This document shows positions 47,401 to 56,191 of a stretch of DNA of 64,000 nt, in pieces. The notes below the pieces were generated by a model that worked only from the letters and a program-made list of their open reading frames with translations, was not told the DNA's origin and did no database searches. The position numbers and the translations under genes were made by a program. The stretch lies in assembly GCA_963804005.1 (NCBI GenBank), contig CAWDOP010000009.1:1-64000 (forward strand). Direction: 5' to 3'. How positions within the stretch are numbered: the stretch's first letter is position 1; each line of letters begins with the position of its first letter. This DNA comes from JAGXRK01 sp963804005. Lineage in GTDB: Bacteria; Bacteroidota; Ignavibacteria; Ignavibacteriales; Ignavibacteriaceae.

Positions 47401-48015
47401 TTCAATTTACTGGAAGGCAAGAAATCAGAAAATCATTTTCTCATAGTTCACTCAATGATCGAAGTTATTTTATCTACACAAATTAAAACACATTCTTCAC
47501 CGGTTGTTTTTCATAATTTAATGCTCTGGAAACCATTGTTCGAAATTATGGGTTATATAGGTTTAGGAAGTATTAGTGAGGTTTATTACAACCTTCTGAT
47601 TGTTTTGTTTGAATCGGGATATATTCCTCACTATATAAATGCAGAGCAGATAAAATCGTCAGAAATGAAGAAAGGAAAATCTGATAAGAGCAAAAAAGAA
47701 ATTATCGACAAGGAACAATTCTGCTCAGATCTGTTTTCAAAAGATATCTCCAAAAACTTTCTTCTTGTAAATGAATATGACGGTGATTCATTTTTTAATA
47801 AAGAACGATTTGATGTCTTAATTAAATGGTTGATCATTAAATCAACTATTTATACTATTACTTTAGAAAGTGGAAAGAAAGCAAAGGATGCCATTAAATA
47901 TTATTCGGAATTGTATAATTTGTTAATTGAACAATCAATAAAGAGCGGCTATAAAGTAAATGAATTCATAAAGTCTAAGCTTTGGAAAAGTCCTCAAATT
48001 AAGCTTAAGAAGTAA
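44413..48015 (+). CDS. Large GH13 alpha-amylase-family protein
   Basis: A 1200-residue cytoplasmic protein (no signal peptide) with a GH13 barrel in its middle. Region I reads SSDMVPNHTG (D423, N427, H428), region II IIRFDAAM (R541, D543 as nucleophile), region III LLAEAFW (E608 as acid/base), and region IV MSNPDEETA (D669 as the third acid). The usual His before D669 is Pro668. The first 390 residues and the last 330 are helical and not assigned. Retained catalytic acids suggest an active glycosidase or glycosyltransferase on alpha-glucans. The large extra domains fit an uncharacterised GH13 subfamily. Confidence 0.85.
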   Translation: MTTYYFHVSKDSRIKYKFEESLFSVTGDLIIANAKTARLLSERINKIRRDEGKQDQLITPGQLNALGLMHEIFHLLIRKYEETDNPGVFERNLEFLDGSLSNDEVDKVLLSFIEEFPPLPVFKNKIKPLDYLKGKTGNKTNREIILEELILLNLENLNPSTKQLKELYSDEKLVKTTKYNALIETTEKFFEKEIPFGEGGLSLISFLRKPITASPYNIHEQLEFIRTNWGIVLDEILLDKLLRGKDLIQEDFKLYVQHGGGEKGTPPVPSYDFDHAYFESLRKKLEEGKKLSDAEYQYYQLELERFTEDIDWMPRVVMIARNAYVWLFQLSKKYGHEIKRLDQIPDEELDLLARWNFTALWLIGIWERSSASKKIKQMMGNPEAASSAYSLYDYVIANDLGGEEAFNNLKDRAWQRGIRLSSDMVPNHTGIYSKWVVEKPDYFIQTSSPPYPGYRFLGPNLSDDERVEVRIEDQYYSRTDAAIVFERLDRYTGDRKYIYHGNDGTNMPWNDTAQLNLMHPEVRESLIQTIIHVARKTPIIRFDAAMTLAKKHYQRLWFPIPGTGGAIPSRSDYALTRSQFDDAMPLEFWREVVDRINAELPNTLLLAEAFWLMEGYFVRTLGMHRVYNSAFMHMLMKEENEKYKLLIKNTLTFNPEILKRYVNFMSNPDEETAVNQFGKGDKYFGVATLLITLPGLPMFAHGQIDGYSEKYGMEYQRSYYNEIPDDHLIRRHEKEIFPLTRKRHLFSQVENFELYDFVSPTEDVNENVFAYSNRSGSEMALVLYNNSYIEAFGSIRYSVNKVQKNNSVSNTTIANALSLNGNHSFFYSCRDYATNLYYLISGEEFHHNGFHLHLRGYQFKVLLDFNEINDLDGKYRRLYDHLGGRGVESLDKALMELYLTPFHNSFINLFSTASLENIEQVIKGESELIDDEIINQLKDVINNLNKVLPSEKSNEELIEDFENKIESLKSFYDLSIKIASVKRKDKWIKYFENIFSFNLLEGKKSENHFLIVHSMIEVILSTQIKTHSSPVVFHNLMLWKPLFEIMGYIGLGSISEVYYNLLIVLFESGYIPHYINAEQIKSSEMKKGKSDKSKKEIIDKEQFCSDLFSKDISKNFLLVNEYDGDSFFNKERFDVLIKWLIIKSTIYTITLESGKKAKDAIKYYSELYNLLIEQSIKSGYKVNEFIKSKLWKSPQIKLKK

Positions 48016-48068
48016 TAGCGGATAAATAGGAACGTGGAAAGTATATACAACTATCAACAGAGAAAATA

Positions 48069-49622
48069 TTAACCCAGATACTTTCCAACCGCATCTGCAC
48101 AATTTTCACCGTCAATAGCTGATGAAACAATACCCCCTGCATAACCGGCACCTTCGCCGCAAGGAAATAAACCTCCAATTTCTGAATGCATTAATGATTC
48201 TTTATTACGCGGAATTCTGATCGGAGAACTTGTCCGCGATTCAACACCAACCAAAATTGCTTCTTCAGAATAATATCCTTTCATTTTTTTATCAAAAACA
48301 CTTAGCGCTTTTTTCAATCGCGAAGAAATAAACTGAGGTAATTCCTTATGAAGCGAGGCAGAAGTTAATCCCGGTATATATGATGATTTTGGTAAGGATG
48401 AAGATAATTTTCCTGAAACAAAATCTGTTACTCGCTGTGCAGGCGCACTTTGTGTTTCATTTGCCAGTTCAAATGCCTGCTGTTCCAATTCTTTTTGAAG
48501 CATCAATCCTGAAAACGGCAAATATTGATCGTGCTTACTCCATTCTTTCTCACCAACTTCAACAACAAATCCGGAATTTGCGAACGGAGAATTTCTTTCT
48601 GAGAGCGACATTCCATTTACGACAATTTCACCGGGAGCAGTTGCCGCGGGAACAATAATTCCGCCCGGACACATACAAAAAGAATAGACTCCTCTCTCAT
48701 CAATATTACAAGAAAAGTTGTAGGATGCAGAAGGAAGATTTTGATTTTTTTCTTTTGTGTGATATTGAATTTCATTTATTAAAGTCTGGGGATGTTCTAT
48801 TCGCACTCCCATTGCAAAGGGTTTTGGTTCAATTCTTATTTTGTTTTTATGGAGAAGATAGTAAATATCTCTTGCCGAATGTCCTGTTGCAAGAATTACC
48901 GCATCACCTAAAAACTTTTGAACATCATTTACCGTCACTCCGATAAGTTTATTCTCTTTCAGAATAAAATCAGTGACACGGGAATTGAAGTTAATCTCTC
49001 CCCCATTATTCAATATCGTTTCTCTTATCGCTGCAACTATTATGGGCAATTTGTTTGAACCAATATGTGGATGAGTATCAATGTGTATATCGGGATCGGC
49101 ACCATGTTGTACAAAAACATCAAGCACTTTTCTGACATTACCTTTTTTAGTAGAACGAGTGTAAAGTTTACCATCACTATATGCACCCGCACCACCTTCA
49201 CCAAAGCAGTAATTAGAATCGGGATTTACAATATGTTCCTGTTGAATTGCCCGGATATCTCGTCTCCTTGTTTGAACATCTTTCCCTCTTTCAATAATTA
49301 CAGGTTTTATTCCTAGTTCAATTAATCGAAGAGCTGCATACATTCCGCCAGGACCGAAGCCGACAATGATTACTTTTTTATCTTCACCTACAGGTTCATA
49401 TCGAATCACTCTGTTTTGATTAATAGGTTTTTCATCAATATAAACTTCAACTAAATACCGAAATACCACGAATTTACTTCGTGCATCAATTGATCTTTTA
49501 AGCGGAATTACCGATGAGATTTTTTCTTTGTCCATTTTAAGATATTGAGAGGACTTCAGAAGTAAGATTTCAGGAAGATTGATTTCTTCCGGACGAATTG
49601 TAAGTTCAATTTGCTTTTTCAT
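48069..49622 (-). CDS. FAD-dependent dehydrogenase (COG2509 type)
   Basis: 517 residues. An N-terminal segment of about 90 residues with a ferredoxin-like pattern precedes the Rossmann FAD site VIIVGFGPGGMYAALRLIELG. Then follow an ERGKDVQTRRRD motif, CFGEGGAGAYSDGKLYTR, ILATGHSARDIYYLL and a C-terminal FPCGEGAGYAGGIVSSAIDG that closes the FAD site. This is the pattern of the widespread uncharacterised FAD-dependent dehydrogenases. The substrate is not known. Confidence 0.88.
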   Translation of the reverse strand: MKKQIELTIRPEEINLPEILLLKSSQYLKMDKEKISSVIPLKRSIDARSKFVVFRYLVEVYIDEKPINQNRVIRYEPVGEDKKVIIVGFGPGGMYAALRLIELGIKPVIIERGKDVQTRRRDIRAIQQEHIVNPDSNYCFGEGGAGAYSDGKLYTRSTKKGNVRKVLDVFVQHGADPDIHIDTHPHIGSNKLPIIVAAIRETILNNGGEINFNSRVTDFILKENKLIGVTVNDVQKFLGDAVILATGHSARDIYYLLHKNKIRIEPKPFAMGVRIEHPQTLINEIQYHTKEKNQNLPSASYNFSCNIDERGVYSFCMCPGGIIVPAATAPGEIVVNGMSLSERNSPFANSGFVVEVGEKEWSKHDQYLPFSGLMLQKELEQQAFELANETQSAPAQRVTDFVSGKLSSSLPKSSYIPGLTSASLHKELPQFISSRLKKALSVFDKKMKGYYSEEAILVGVESRTSSPIRIPRNKESLMHSEIGGLFPCGEGAGYAGGIVSSAIDGENCADAVGKYLG

Positions 49623-49660
49623 TATGTCCTCTGCCTATGAGGAAAATTAATAATTAGTAA

Positions 49661-50452
49661 TTAAAAAATTGCTTTAGTAGTTCCACCGTCAACCTGAATT
49701 GTAGTTCCCGTTATATAACTTGCTTTATTAGAAGCAAGAAAAACTATAAGAGATGCTATTTCCTCGGGTCCGCCCAATCGGTTCAAAGGAACATCTCTTG
49801 CTATGTCAGCAAGAATTTCTTCATGAGATTTTCCTGAAAGTTTTGCACGATTTACTGCCAGTTCGTACAAACGATTTGTTAAAGTATATCCCGGAGCAAC
49901 ATTGTTAACAGTGATATTTTTATTACCGACTTCATTACTTAATGATTTTGCGAATCCGGTTACACCGGCTCTCAAAGAATTCGAGAGCATAAGATTCTGC
50001 ACCGGTTGTTTTACGGCAACAGAAGTTACATTAATAATTCTTCCCCATTCCTGTTTAATCATTTCGGGAAGGACAAGATGTGACAGCCTTACAACACTAA
50101 GCAAAACCTGTACAAATGCATTGTTCCAGTCGTCTTCGGAAAGATCTTTGAAAAATCCCGGAATCGGTCCGCCACAATTGTTCACAAGAATATCAACATT
50201 GCCAAATTGTTTTGTAACTGCGTTATGAAAGTTTTCAATGTCCTTCAGACTATTCAAATCACAAACACCCCAAAAAGGTTCAACCTGATATTTCGATCGG
50301 ATTTCCTTTGATGTTTCAATAAGCGATTCCTTATTGCGGGAACAGATAGCTAAATTACAACCTTCAGCTGCAAATCCTTCAGCAACTGCTTTACCAATAC
50401 CTTTACTGGAAGCAGTTATCAGAACAGTTTTACCTTTAATTCCGAGGTCCAT
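49661..50452 (-). CDS. Atypical short-chain dehydrogenase/reductase
   Basis: 263 residues with the SDR cofactor loop TASSKGIG (residues 13-20), NNCGG at about 91-95, and the C-terminal SYITGTTIQVDGG. The catalytic Ser144 is kept (NVTS), but the Tyr and Lys expected at 157 and 161 are Ser and Arg (SNSLR), so the standard YxxxK proton relay is missing. A branch of FabG-like proteins has this LSNxLR motif. Chemistry may differ from an ordinary 3-oxoacyl reductase. It is followed by the dehydrogenase gene and preceded by acetate kinase. Confidence 0.82.
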   Translation of the reverse strand: MDLGIKGKTVLITASSKGIGKAVAEGFAAEGCNLAICSRNKESLIETSKEIRSKYQVEPFWGVCDLNSLKDIENFHNAVTKQFGNVDILVNNCGGPIPGFFKDLSEDDWNNAFVQVLLSVVRLSHLVLPEMIKQEWGRIINVTSVAVKQPVQNLMLSNSLRAGVTGFAKSLSNEVGNKNITVNNVAPGYTLTNRLYELAVNRAKLSGKSHEEILADIARDVPLNRLGGPEEIASLIVFLASNKASYITGTTIQVDGGTTKAIF

Positions 50453-50462
50453 AGCAAACCTT

Positions 50463-51663
50463 CTATTTATTTATTTCAGAAACTATTCTATCTGTATCTA
50501 AAGCAATAACTAATTCTTCATTAGTTGGAATTCTGAATACTTTAACTTTAGAATTATCCTTAGAAATTATTTCTTCGTTGTTTTGATTTTTAAATTCATC
50601 AAGTTCAATTCCAAGAAACTTCATATTGCTGCAAACATTTTCTCTAACCTCAAGAGCATTTTCGCCAATGCCACCAGTAAAAACTAAAACATCTAATCCG
50701 CCCATTGCCGCAATATATGCACCGATATATTTTTTAATTCTGTAACAAAATATTTCAAAGGCATACTCAGATCGTTTCTGTTTATCTTTAACCGCTGCAA
50801 GAATTTCACGCATATCGCTGCTTTCACCGCTGATACCGATAAGTCCGCTATGCTTGTTTAAAAGTGTACCCGCCTCACCAACAGTTAAACCTTCTTTGCT
50901 CATAATATAAAGTATTAAGGAAGGATCGAGATCACCACTTCTGGTTCCCATCAGTAAACCTTCTAGAGGAGTAAATCCCATTGTTGTATCAACAGAAATT
51001 CCTTTATCAACTGCAGCCATACTGCAGCCGTTACCAAGATGTGCCGTAATTATTTTAAGATCTTCTATTTTCTTTCCCGTCATTTCAGCAGCCCGATGAG
51101 AAACGAAAAGATGCGATGCTCCGTGAAAACCATATCTTCTTATTTTATGCTTCTTATATAGTTCGAATGGTATTCCATACAAGTATGCTTTAGGAGGCAT
51201 ATGTGAATGAAAAGCTGTATCGAATACACCGCACTGAGGAGTATCTGGTAAAATTCTCTGACAAGCCTGAATACCTTTTATATTAGGCGGATTGTGCAGA
51301 GGTGCTAAGTTCAATATTTTCTGTTAAAACGTTAACAACTTCTTCCGTTATCAAAACTGAATCTGAAAATGTTTCACCACCGTGAACTACTCTATGTCCA
51401 ACGGCTTCAATATCTTTTTTATCATCAATCACTCCATGATTTTTACTGAGCATTACACCAAGCACATATTCAATTGCAATTTGGTGATCAAGGATTTCAC
51501 CTGCAATTTTTATTTTATCACCATCGTAACGCTGATGACTAAGAACCGCACCTGCCATACCAATTCTATCAACCAATCCTTTTGCAAGTGCTGTCTTTGT
51601 ATCGGTATCGAAAAACTGATATTTAATTGATGAGCTTCCGCAATTTAAAACTAAAACTTTCAT
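50463..51663 (-). pseudogene. ackA: Acetate kinase, interrupted by one frameshift
   Basis: Interconverts acetate plus ATP and acetyl phosphate. The N-terminal part (MKVLVLNCGSSSIKYQFF, GHRVVHGGETFSDSV) reads to residue 119 (ENIEL). There an extra base at about 51306 (on the + strand GGTGCTAAGTTC where GGTGCAAGTTC would keep the frame) shifts it. The next frame continues at once as LAPLHNPPNIKGIQ and runs through VFDTAFHSHMP, GFHGASH, AHLGNGCS, MGFTPLEGLLMGTRSGD and VFTGGIGENA to the end. All active-site motifs are present across the two frames. A single indel in an otherwise perfect gene suggests sequence error at least as much as inactivation. Confidence 0.9.
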
Positions 51664-51706
51664 TTCATTTTTCCGTATTTGATTTAATAATTTCCCCTAA
51701 AAAGAA

Positions 51707-52642
51707 CTATGATATTTTGTTTCCGTGTTCGTCATATTTAAAAATACCTTCACCGGTTTTTTTGCCAAGCTTTCTTTCGCGAACAAGCTTTCTTAGCAGA
51801 GCATTTGGTCGGTATCTAGGTTCGCCAAGAGTTCCCCATAATGTTTCCATCCAGGTAAGCACTTCATCAAGTCCCATCGAATCAGCCATTTCAAGTGGAC
51901 CGTACTGGAAGTTATAACCAAGCTTCATAGCTGTATCAATATCTTTTGCTGTCGCAATACCTTCCAACAGGATGTGCATTGCTTCATTGATGAGCGGAAC
52001 TATCGAACGCGTAGTGATAAATCCCGGATACTCATAAACCTCAACAGGAGTTTTTCCAATTTTAGAGACAAATTCTTTAACGAAATTTACAGTTTCATTT
52101 GAAGTATGTAAACATTTTACAATTTCAACTAGCGGTATTTTTGGAACCGGATTTAGAAAGTGAAGACCAATCATCTTGTCCGGTCTGGATGTTTTTTCAG
52201 AAATTTTAGTAAGACTTAAAGTTGAAGTGTTAGAAACAAATATTGCTTCTTTCTTTGCAAGCTTATCAAGTTCCTGAAAAACTTTAACCTTAATACCAAA
52301 ATCTTCTTCAACTGCTTCAATAATAAGATCGTACTCATTTATGTTCTTTAAATCGTTTTGCCATTTTATTCTGCCAAGAATTGCCTTCTTATCGGAATTT
52401 GTCATTGACCAGCGTTTGATTTCATAGTCAATACTGTCTGCTAAATGAACCTTAGATTTTTCCAGCAGATTGATATCTCTTTCAACCATGAGGACTTCAA
52501 AACCGTGCGCTGCAATTGTTTGTCCTATTCCCTGCCCCATTACTCCTGCTCCAATAATAGCAACGATATTTATACCGGGTTTTGCATCGGGTGCAGTTGA
52601 TGCACTTAATAAATCTTCTAATCTTAAATTTTCATCCTGCAT
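51707..52642 (-). CDS. 3-hydroxyacyl-CoA (3-hydroxybutyryl-CoA) dehydrogenase
   Basis: 311 residues. A short extra N-terminal segment precedes the NAD loop AIIGAGVMGQGIGQTIAAHG. EDFGIKVKVFQELDKL, SNTSTLSLTKISE and GLHFLNPVPKIPLVEIV (catalytic His) follow. The C-terminal dimer domain is marked by GFITTRSIVPLINEAMHILLEG and GPLEMADSMGLDEVLTWMETL. It oxidises 3-hydroxyacyl-CoA with NAD+. Its place next to acetate kinase and an SDR fits acyl-CoA and acetate metabolism. Confidence 0.92.
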   Translation of the reverse strand: MQDENLRLEDLLSASTAPDAKPGINIVAIIGAGVMGQGIGQTIAAHGFEVLMVERDINLLEKSKVHLADSIDYEIKRWSMTNSDKKAILGRIKWQNDLKNINEYDLIIEAVEEDFGIKVKVFQELDKLAKKEAIFVSNTSTLSLTKISEKTSRPDKMIGLHFLNPVPKIPLVEIVKCLHTSNETVNFVKEFVSKIGKTPVEVYEYPGFITTRSIVPLINEAMHILLEGIATAKDIDTAMKLGYNFQYGPLEMADSMGLDEVLTWMETLWGTLGEPRYRPNALLRKLVRERKLGKKTGEGIFKYDEHGNKIS

Positions 52643-53069
52643 ATTTTTACCTTAATGATTTTTCTACCTTTCGGATTATTTTACATTTAATATTCTTTTC
52701 GAATTGAATTAAATGAAGAGTTTAAAAATGATTTGAACTCAAATAGGCTTTTTATCCTTGTGTCAGGAGAGAAAATGACCTATATTTATTAGAGAACCAA
52801 ACAAAACTTAACCTTAAAAATAAATTCAATAACGCCGCACAAAATTACAAATAAAAAAGATTATTTTAAGGTTAAAATTTTAATTTTAGACACAATAAAA
52901 ATTGTGATATAAAAAATAGGTTACTCGGGATCGGAATCTTATGTCGTGATTTTAAGTAATATTTAGAACCTGAAGCAAGCCTGTCTGTGGCTCAGGTAGG
53001 TTCAGGTTGACAGAATCGGCCTTTTGAGAGAGCAATAGGAAAAATAGTAACCCGATGTTGGTTCAAGAT
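52643..53069. other. Intergenic stretch with a palindromic element
   Basis: No gene found apart from the small one that follows. The element at 52967-53008 lies inside. The rest is AT-rich and shows nothing recognisable. Confidence 0.35.
52967..53008. repeat. 42-bp inverted-repeat element
   Basis: AACCTGAA (52967-52974) and TTCAGGTT (53001-53008) are perfect 8-bp arms around an inner CCTG/CAGG pair. It is GC-rich relative to its surroundings. The inner part resembles the GCCTGCCTGACG run at about 43345. Confidence 0.6.
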
Positions 53070-53141
53070 TTACACATTAACCTGTGCGTTACTTTGCAAG
53101 CCGATAATTGACGTTAGAATGAGTATAAGCAGAAACTTCAT
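53070..53141 (-). CDS. Orphan signal peptide (small secreted peptide or decapitated gene)
   Basis: A 23-codon frame with a good AGAGGAC ribosome site before its ATG. It encodes a near-ideal signal peptide: MKFLLILILTSIIG, then LQSNAQ, followed by only VNV before the TAA. The palindromic element at 52967-53008 lies 62 bases downstream on the same strand. It could be the left-over head of a secreted protein gene or a genuine leader peptide. The frame after the stop (ILNQHRVTIF) does not look like a mature domain. Confidence 0.4.
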   Translation of the reverse strand: MKFLLILILTSIIGLQSNAQVNV

Positions 53142-53302
53142 TTTGTCCTCTTATTATTTTACTCAATTTTAAGTTAATTTTATGGAACAAATATTTAGCC
53201 AGATTTTAATAAGTGATCAAGCAGGATTTTGCTTATTTTTAAATTGTGCTCGTGTAAAAATTACTTTTTTAAAAGAATAATCAAAGTTTTTAATTACATT
53301 TA

Positions 53303-55894
53303 ATGAAACCGATTGAAATATTAAAAGACTTTTACGGTTATTCTTCATTCCGACTTGGGCAGGAAGAAATAATCGATTCAATACTCAAGGGAAACAATGT
53401 TGTAGCCGTACTTCCAACCGGTGCAGGAAAATCTATTTGTTACCAGATACCTTCAATTATTTCAGATAATTTTTCAATTGTAATTTCTCCATTAATTGCT
53501 TTGATGAAAGACCAGGTCGATTCATTAAACAAGAAAAAGGAAATTGCTGCTTTTATAAACAGTACAATGAGTTTTCAAGAGTCAGAATCTGTTCTTCAAA
53601 ATATTCAGTACGGCAGGATTAAACTGCTTTATCTATCTCCGGAGAAACTTGGCAATGTTCAGCTTGCTGAAAGAATAAAAAATTTATCTCCGTCTTTTCT
53701 GTTTGTTGATGAGGCTCATTGCATAAGCGAATGGGGTCATCATTTCAGACCAAGCTATACAAAGATAAAAGACTTTGTCGATTTCATCGAAATCAAAAAA
53801 ATATCGACTTTCACTGCAACTGCCACTCCAGAGGTTGTTGATGATGTTGTTAGACAGTTAGGATTGAAAAATCCCAGGATTTTTGTAAAGGGATTTGAAC
53901 GTGATAATATTCATATCAGTTTGCATCTTACAAAAACTAAAAAAGAAAAAACATTAAGTCTGATCAGGCAATTTGGAACTCCGGCAATAATTTACACTTC
54001 ATCACGTAAACGCGCAGAAGAAGTAACAGAGTATCTTGTACTCAATAAAGTTAAATGCGAATACTATCACGCAGGTATGCCAGCAGAAATACGAAGAAGA
54101 ATACAGGATGATTTTATTAACGACAAACTTCCTGTCATAGCAGCCACTAATGCATTCGGAATGGGAATTGATAAAAAAGATATAAGACTAATTGTTCACT
54201 ACAACACTCCCGGTACAATTGAAAATTATTATCAGGAAATCGGCAGAGCTGGAAGAGATGGTAAAGATTCTTTTGCATTTCTTCTGCATGATGATAATGA
54301 TATAAACATTCATAATTATTTTTTGTCTATTTCATACCCTACCAAAGTGGTAATTCAAAAAATTTATGATGCGATATGCGATTATGCACAAATCGCACTT
54401 GGTAATATCAGTGATAAGGAAATTTCAATAAATTCTGATTACATAAAAAATTATTCGGGTATGGATATTTCCGTGGGATTACTTCATTCATCTTTAAAGT
54501 ATCTTGAAGAGTCAAAATATATATCAACAGCATCAGAGTATTCATCTAATGCTTCTGTTAAATTTATCGTTAGTATTCAAAAGCTTCAGAATTTTCTTAA
54601 AATAACAGGCAACGATCTTCTAAAAGATGTCAGTCTTTTCTTATTGAAGAAGTTTGGAAATGACATTTTCACAAAGAGAATAAAATTTTCAACTCCAAAA
54701 ATTTCTGTTGAAAGCGGATTTACTATTGATGAATTGAAAGAGACTCTAACACTATTGGAAAATTTTGGATTTGCTGAATTCACGGAATTTGATTCTAAAG
54801 ATTTAGTACGACTAACTCAGCCAAGAGTGAAATCTGAAGAGCTTAGATTAAATTATAAAAGAATAAATGAGAATTATCTTAACGGGCAGAAAAAACTTGA
54901 TAAGATGATTGACTATGTTTATTCAGATGATTGCAGATTTAATGTTATTCTAAAATATTTCAGTGAGAATGTAGAAAATTACAGATGTAATAAATGCGAC
55001 AATTGTAACCGCAGTAAAACTTTTCCATCCGCCAGTCTTGAATATGTTAAAGAAATCCTGCTTCAATCTTTTACCGAATATGATAACCCGATTTCAGAGA
55101 AAGATCTTATTTCATTTGTAAGAGGAAAAAATAATAAAGATGAATTTCCCGGACTTACAACTTTTTCAACTTTGACAAATTATTCGGTTGCAGAAATTAA
55201 ATCTGCTCTTAATAGTCTGTTAAATGAAGGAAGAATTTCTGGTTTAACCGGAAAGAAAAGAACATATATTCTTGTTAAAAAAGAAAATGAAATCGAAGTT
55301 TTACAAGAACCGGTAAAAGAAGAACATTTCGATAGCAATCTGGAACTTTTTCATAAATTGCGTGAAATCAGAAAAGAAGTGTCAAAAAGATTTTTACAAA
55401 CACCTGAGTTGATTTGTCCGGATAGTATATTAGCAGAAATATCAAGGAAGAAGCCAAAAAATAAATTTGAATTAATGTCTCTACATGGATTTAATCAAAG
55501 AATGTTTAATAAAATCGGTAATGAAATTCTTGAAGAGGTTCAGAAATCATTAAATAAAGAAACCGGTAAATCGCCTATTGGCAAAATTCCAAATAACATT
55601 ATTGATACTTATAATCTCTTAATTAAGGGACAAAGACTAGAAGAGATTTCTTCACTAAGAAAACTAAATGAAGCAGTAATATCAATGCAGATTGAAACCA
55701 TACTTCAATATTTGCCACAAACTGAAATAAAACATCTATTTAAATCAGATACTCTGGATTTGATTAACCAGGAAATTGACAAGGGTTATGATGACTTGAA
55801 GGAATTAAAAGGGCGGGTAAAAGGTGATTTAAGTTTTGCTCTTCTAAGAATTGCTATTGCAAAACGAAAATTTACTCGGGATCAGTCGGTTTAG
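53303..55894 (+). CDS. recQ: ATP-dependent DNA helicase RecQ
   Basis: 863 residues. The helicase core has VLPTGAGKSICYQIP (Walker A), the DEAH box FVDEAHCISEWGHHFRPSY, FTATATP, and the motif VI region YYQEIGRAGRDG. A zinc site near residues 544-567 (CRFNVILKY...CNKCDNC) belongs to the RQC domain. An HRDC-like domain follows (FHKLREIRKEVSKRFL, FELMSLHGFNQRMFNKIG), then a helical helicase-associated end (LLIKGQRLEEISSLRKLN). It unwinds DNA 3'-5' in recombination and fork repair. Its last 23 bases overlap the convergent lipoprotein gene. Confidence 0.95.
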   Translation: MKPIEILKDFYGYSSFRLGQEEIIDSILKGNNVVAVLPTGAGKSICYQIPSIISDNFSIVISPLIALMKDQVDSLNKKKEIAAFINSTMSFQESESVLQNIQYGRIKLLYLSPEKLGNVQLAERIKNLSPSFLFVDEAHCISEWGHHFRPSYTKIKDFVDFIEIKKISTFTATATPEVVDDVVRQLGLKNPRIFVKGFERDNIHISLHLTKTKKEKTLSLIRQFGTPAIIYTSSRKRAEEVTEYLVLNKVKCEYYHAGMPAEIRRRIQDDFINDKLPVIAATNAFGMGIDKKDIRLIVHYNTPGTIENYYQEIGRAGRDGKDSFAFLLHDDNDINIHNYFLSISYPTKVVIQKIYDAICDYAQIALGNISDKEISINSDYIKNYSGMDISVGLLHSSLKYLEESKYISTASEYSSNASVKFIVSIQKLQNFLKITGNDLLKDVSLFLLKKFGNDIFTKRIKFSTPKISVESGFTIDELKETLTLLENFGFAEFTEFDSKDLVRLTQPRVKSEELRLNYKRINENYLNGQKKLDKMIDYVYSDDCRFNVILKYFSENVENYRCNKCDNCNRSKTFPSASLEYVKEILLQSFTEYDNPISEKDLISFVRGKNNKDEFPGLTTFSTLTNYSVAEIKSALNSLLNEGRISGLTGKKRTYILVKKENEIEVLQEPVKEEHFDSNLELFHKLREIRKEVSKRFLQTPELICPDSILAEISRKKPKNKFELMSLHGFNQRMFNKIGNEILEEVQKSLNKETGKSPIGKIPNNIIDTYNLLIKGQRLEEISSLRKLNEAVISMQIETILQYLPQTEIKHLFKSDTLDLINQEIDKGYDDLKELKGRVKGDLSFALLRIAIAKRKFTRDQSV

Positions 55895-56183
55895 TTTTCA
55901 GACTCTCCACGTATTCAATTACTTTTTCAAAAAACTTTTCCCAACGTTCTGGCGATTCATTATAAAACTCTAAAGTCTTCTTATAGTCTTCTTCCATAAT
56001 TTCATGCCGATTGAAAACTTCAGTTTTTAATGAATCAACATTCTTAGAATTTACTGAAGCTGTATCCTGAGCAAACATCAGATCAGTGTAAACAAGAATT
56101 AATTTTTCTTCAGGAACAGGGACTTTCTCTGAACAAAAAGTAAAGAATAAAACGAACGGCAATATTAAATAAAAAGATTTCAC
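55872..56183 (-). CDS. DUF4296-like lipoprotein
   Basis: 103 residues with lipoprotein signal LILPFVLFFTFC. The mature part (VPVPEEKLILVYTDLMFAQDTA, then NRHEIMEEDYKKTLEFYNESPERWEKFFEKV) follows the DUF4296 pattern of an opening PEEK helix, xxxI and a YY/FYxxSPE motif. Function unknown; likely anchored at the periplasmic face of a membrane. It starts 8 bases after the rhomboid gene ends and is probably co-transcribed with it. Confidence 0.75.
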   Translation of the reverse strand: MKSFYLILPFVLFFTFCSEKVPVPEEKLILVYTDLMFAQDTASVNSKNVDSLKTEVFNRHEIMEEDYKKTLEFYNESPERWEKFFEKVIEYVESLKTKPTDPE

Positions 56184-56191
56184 AAATATTG

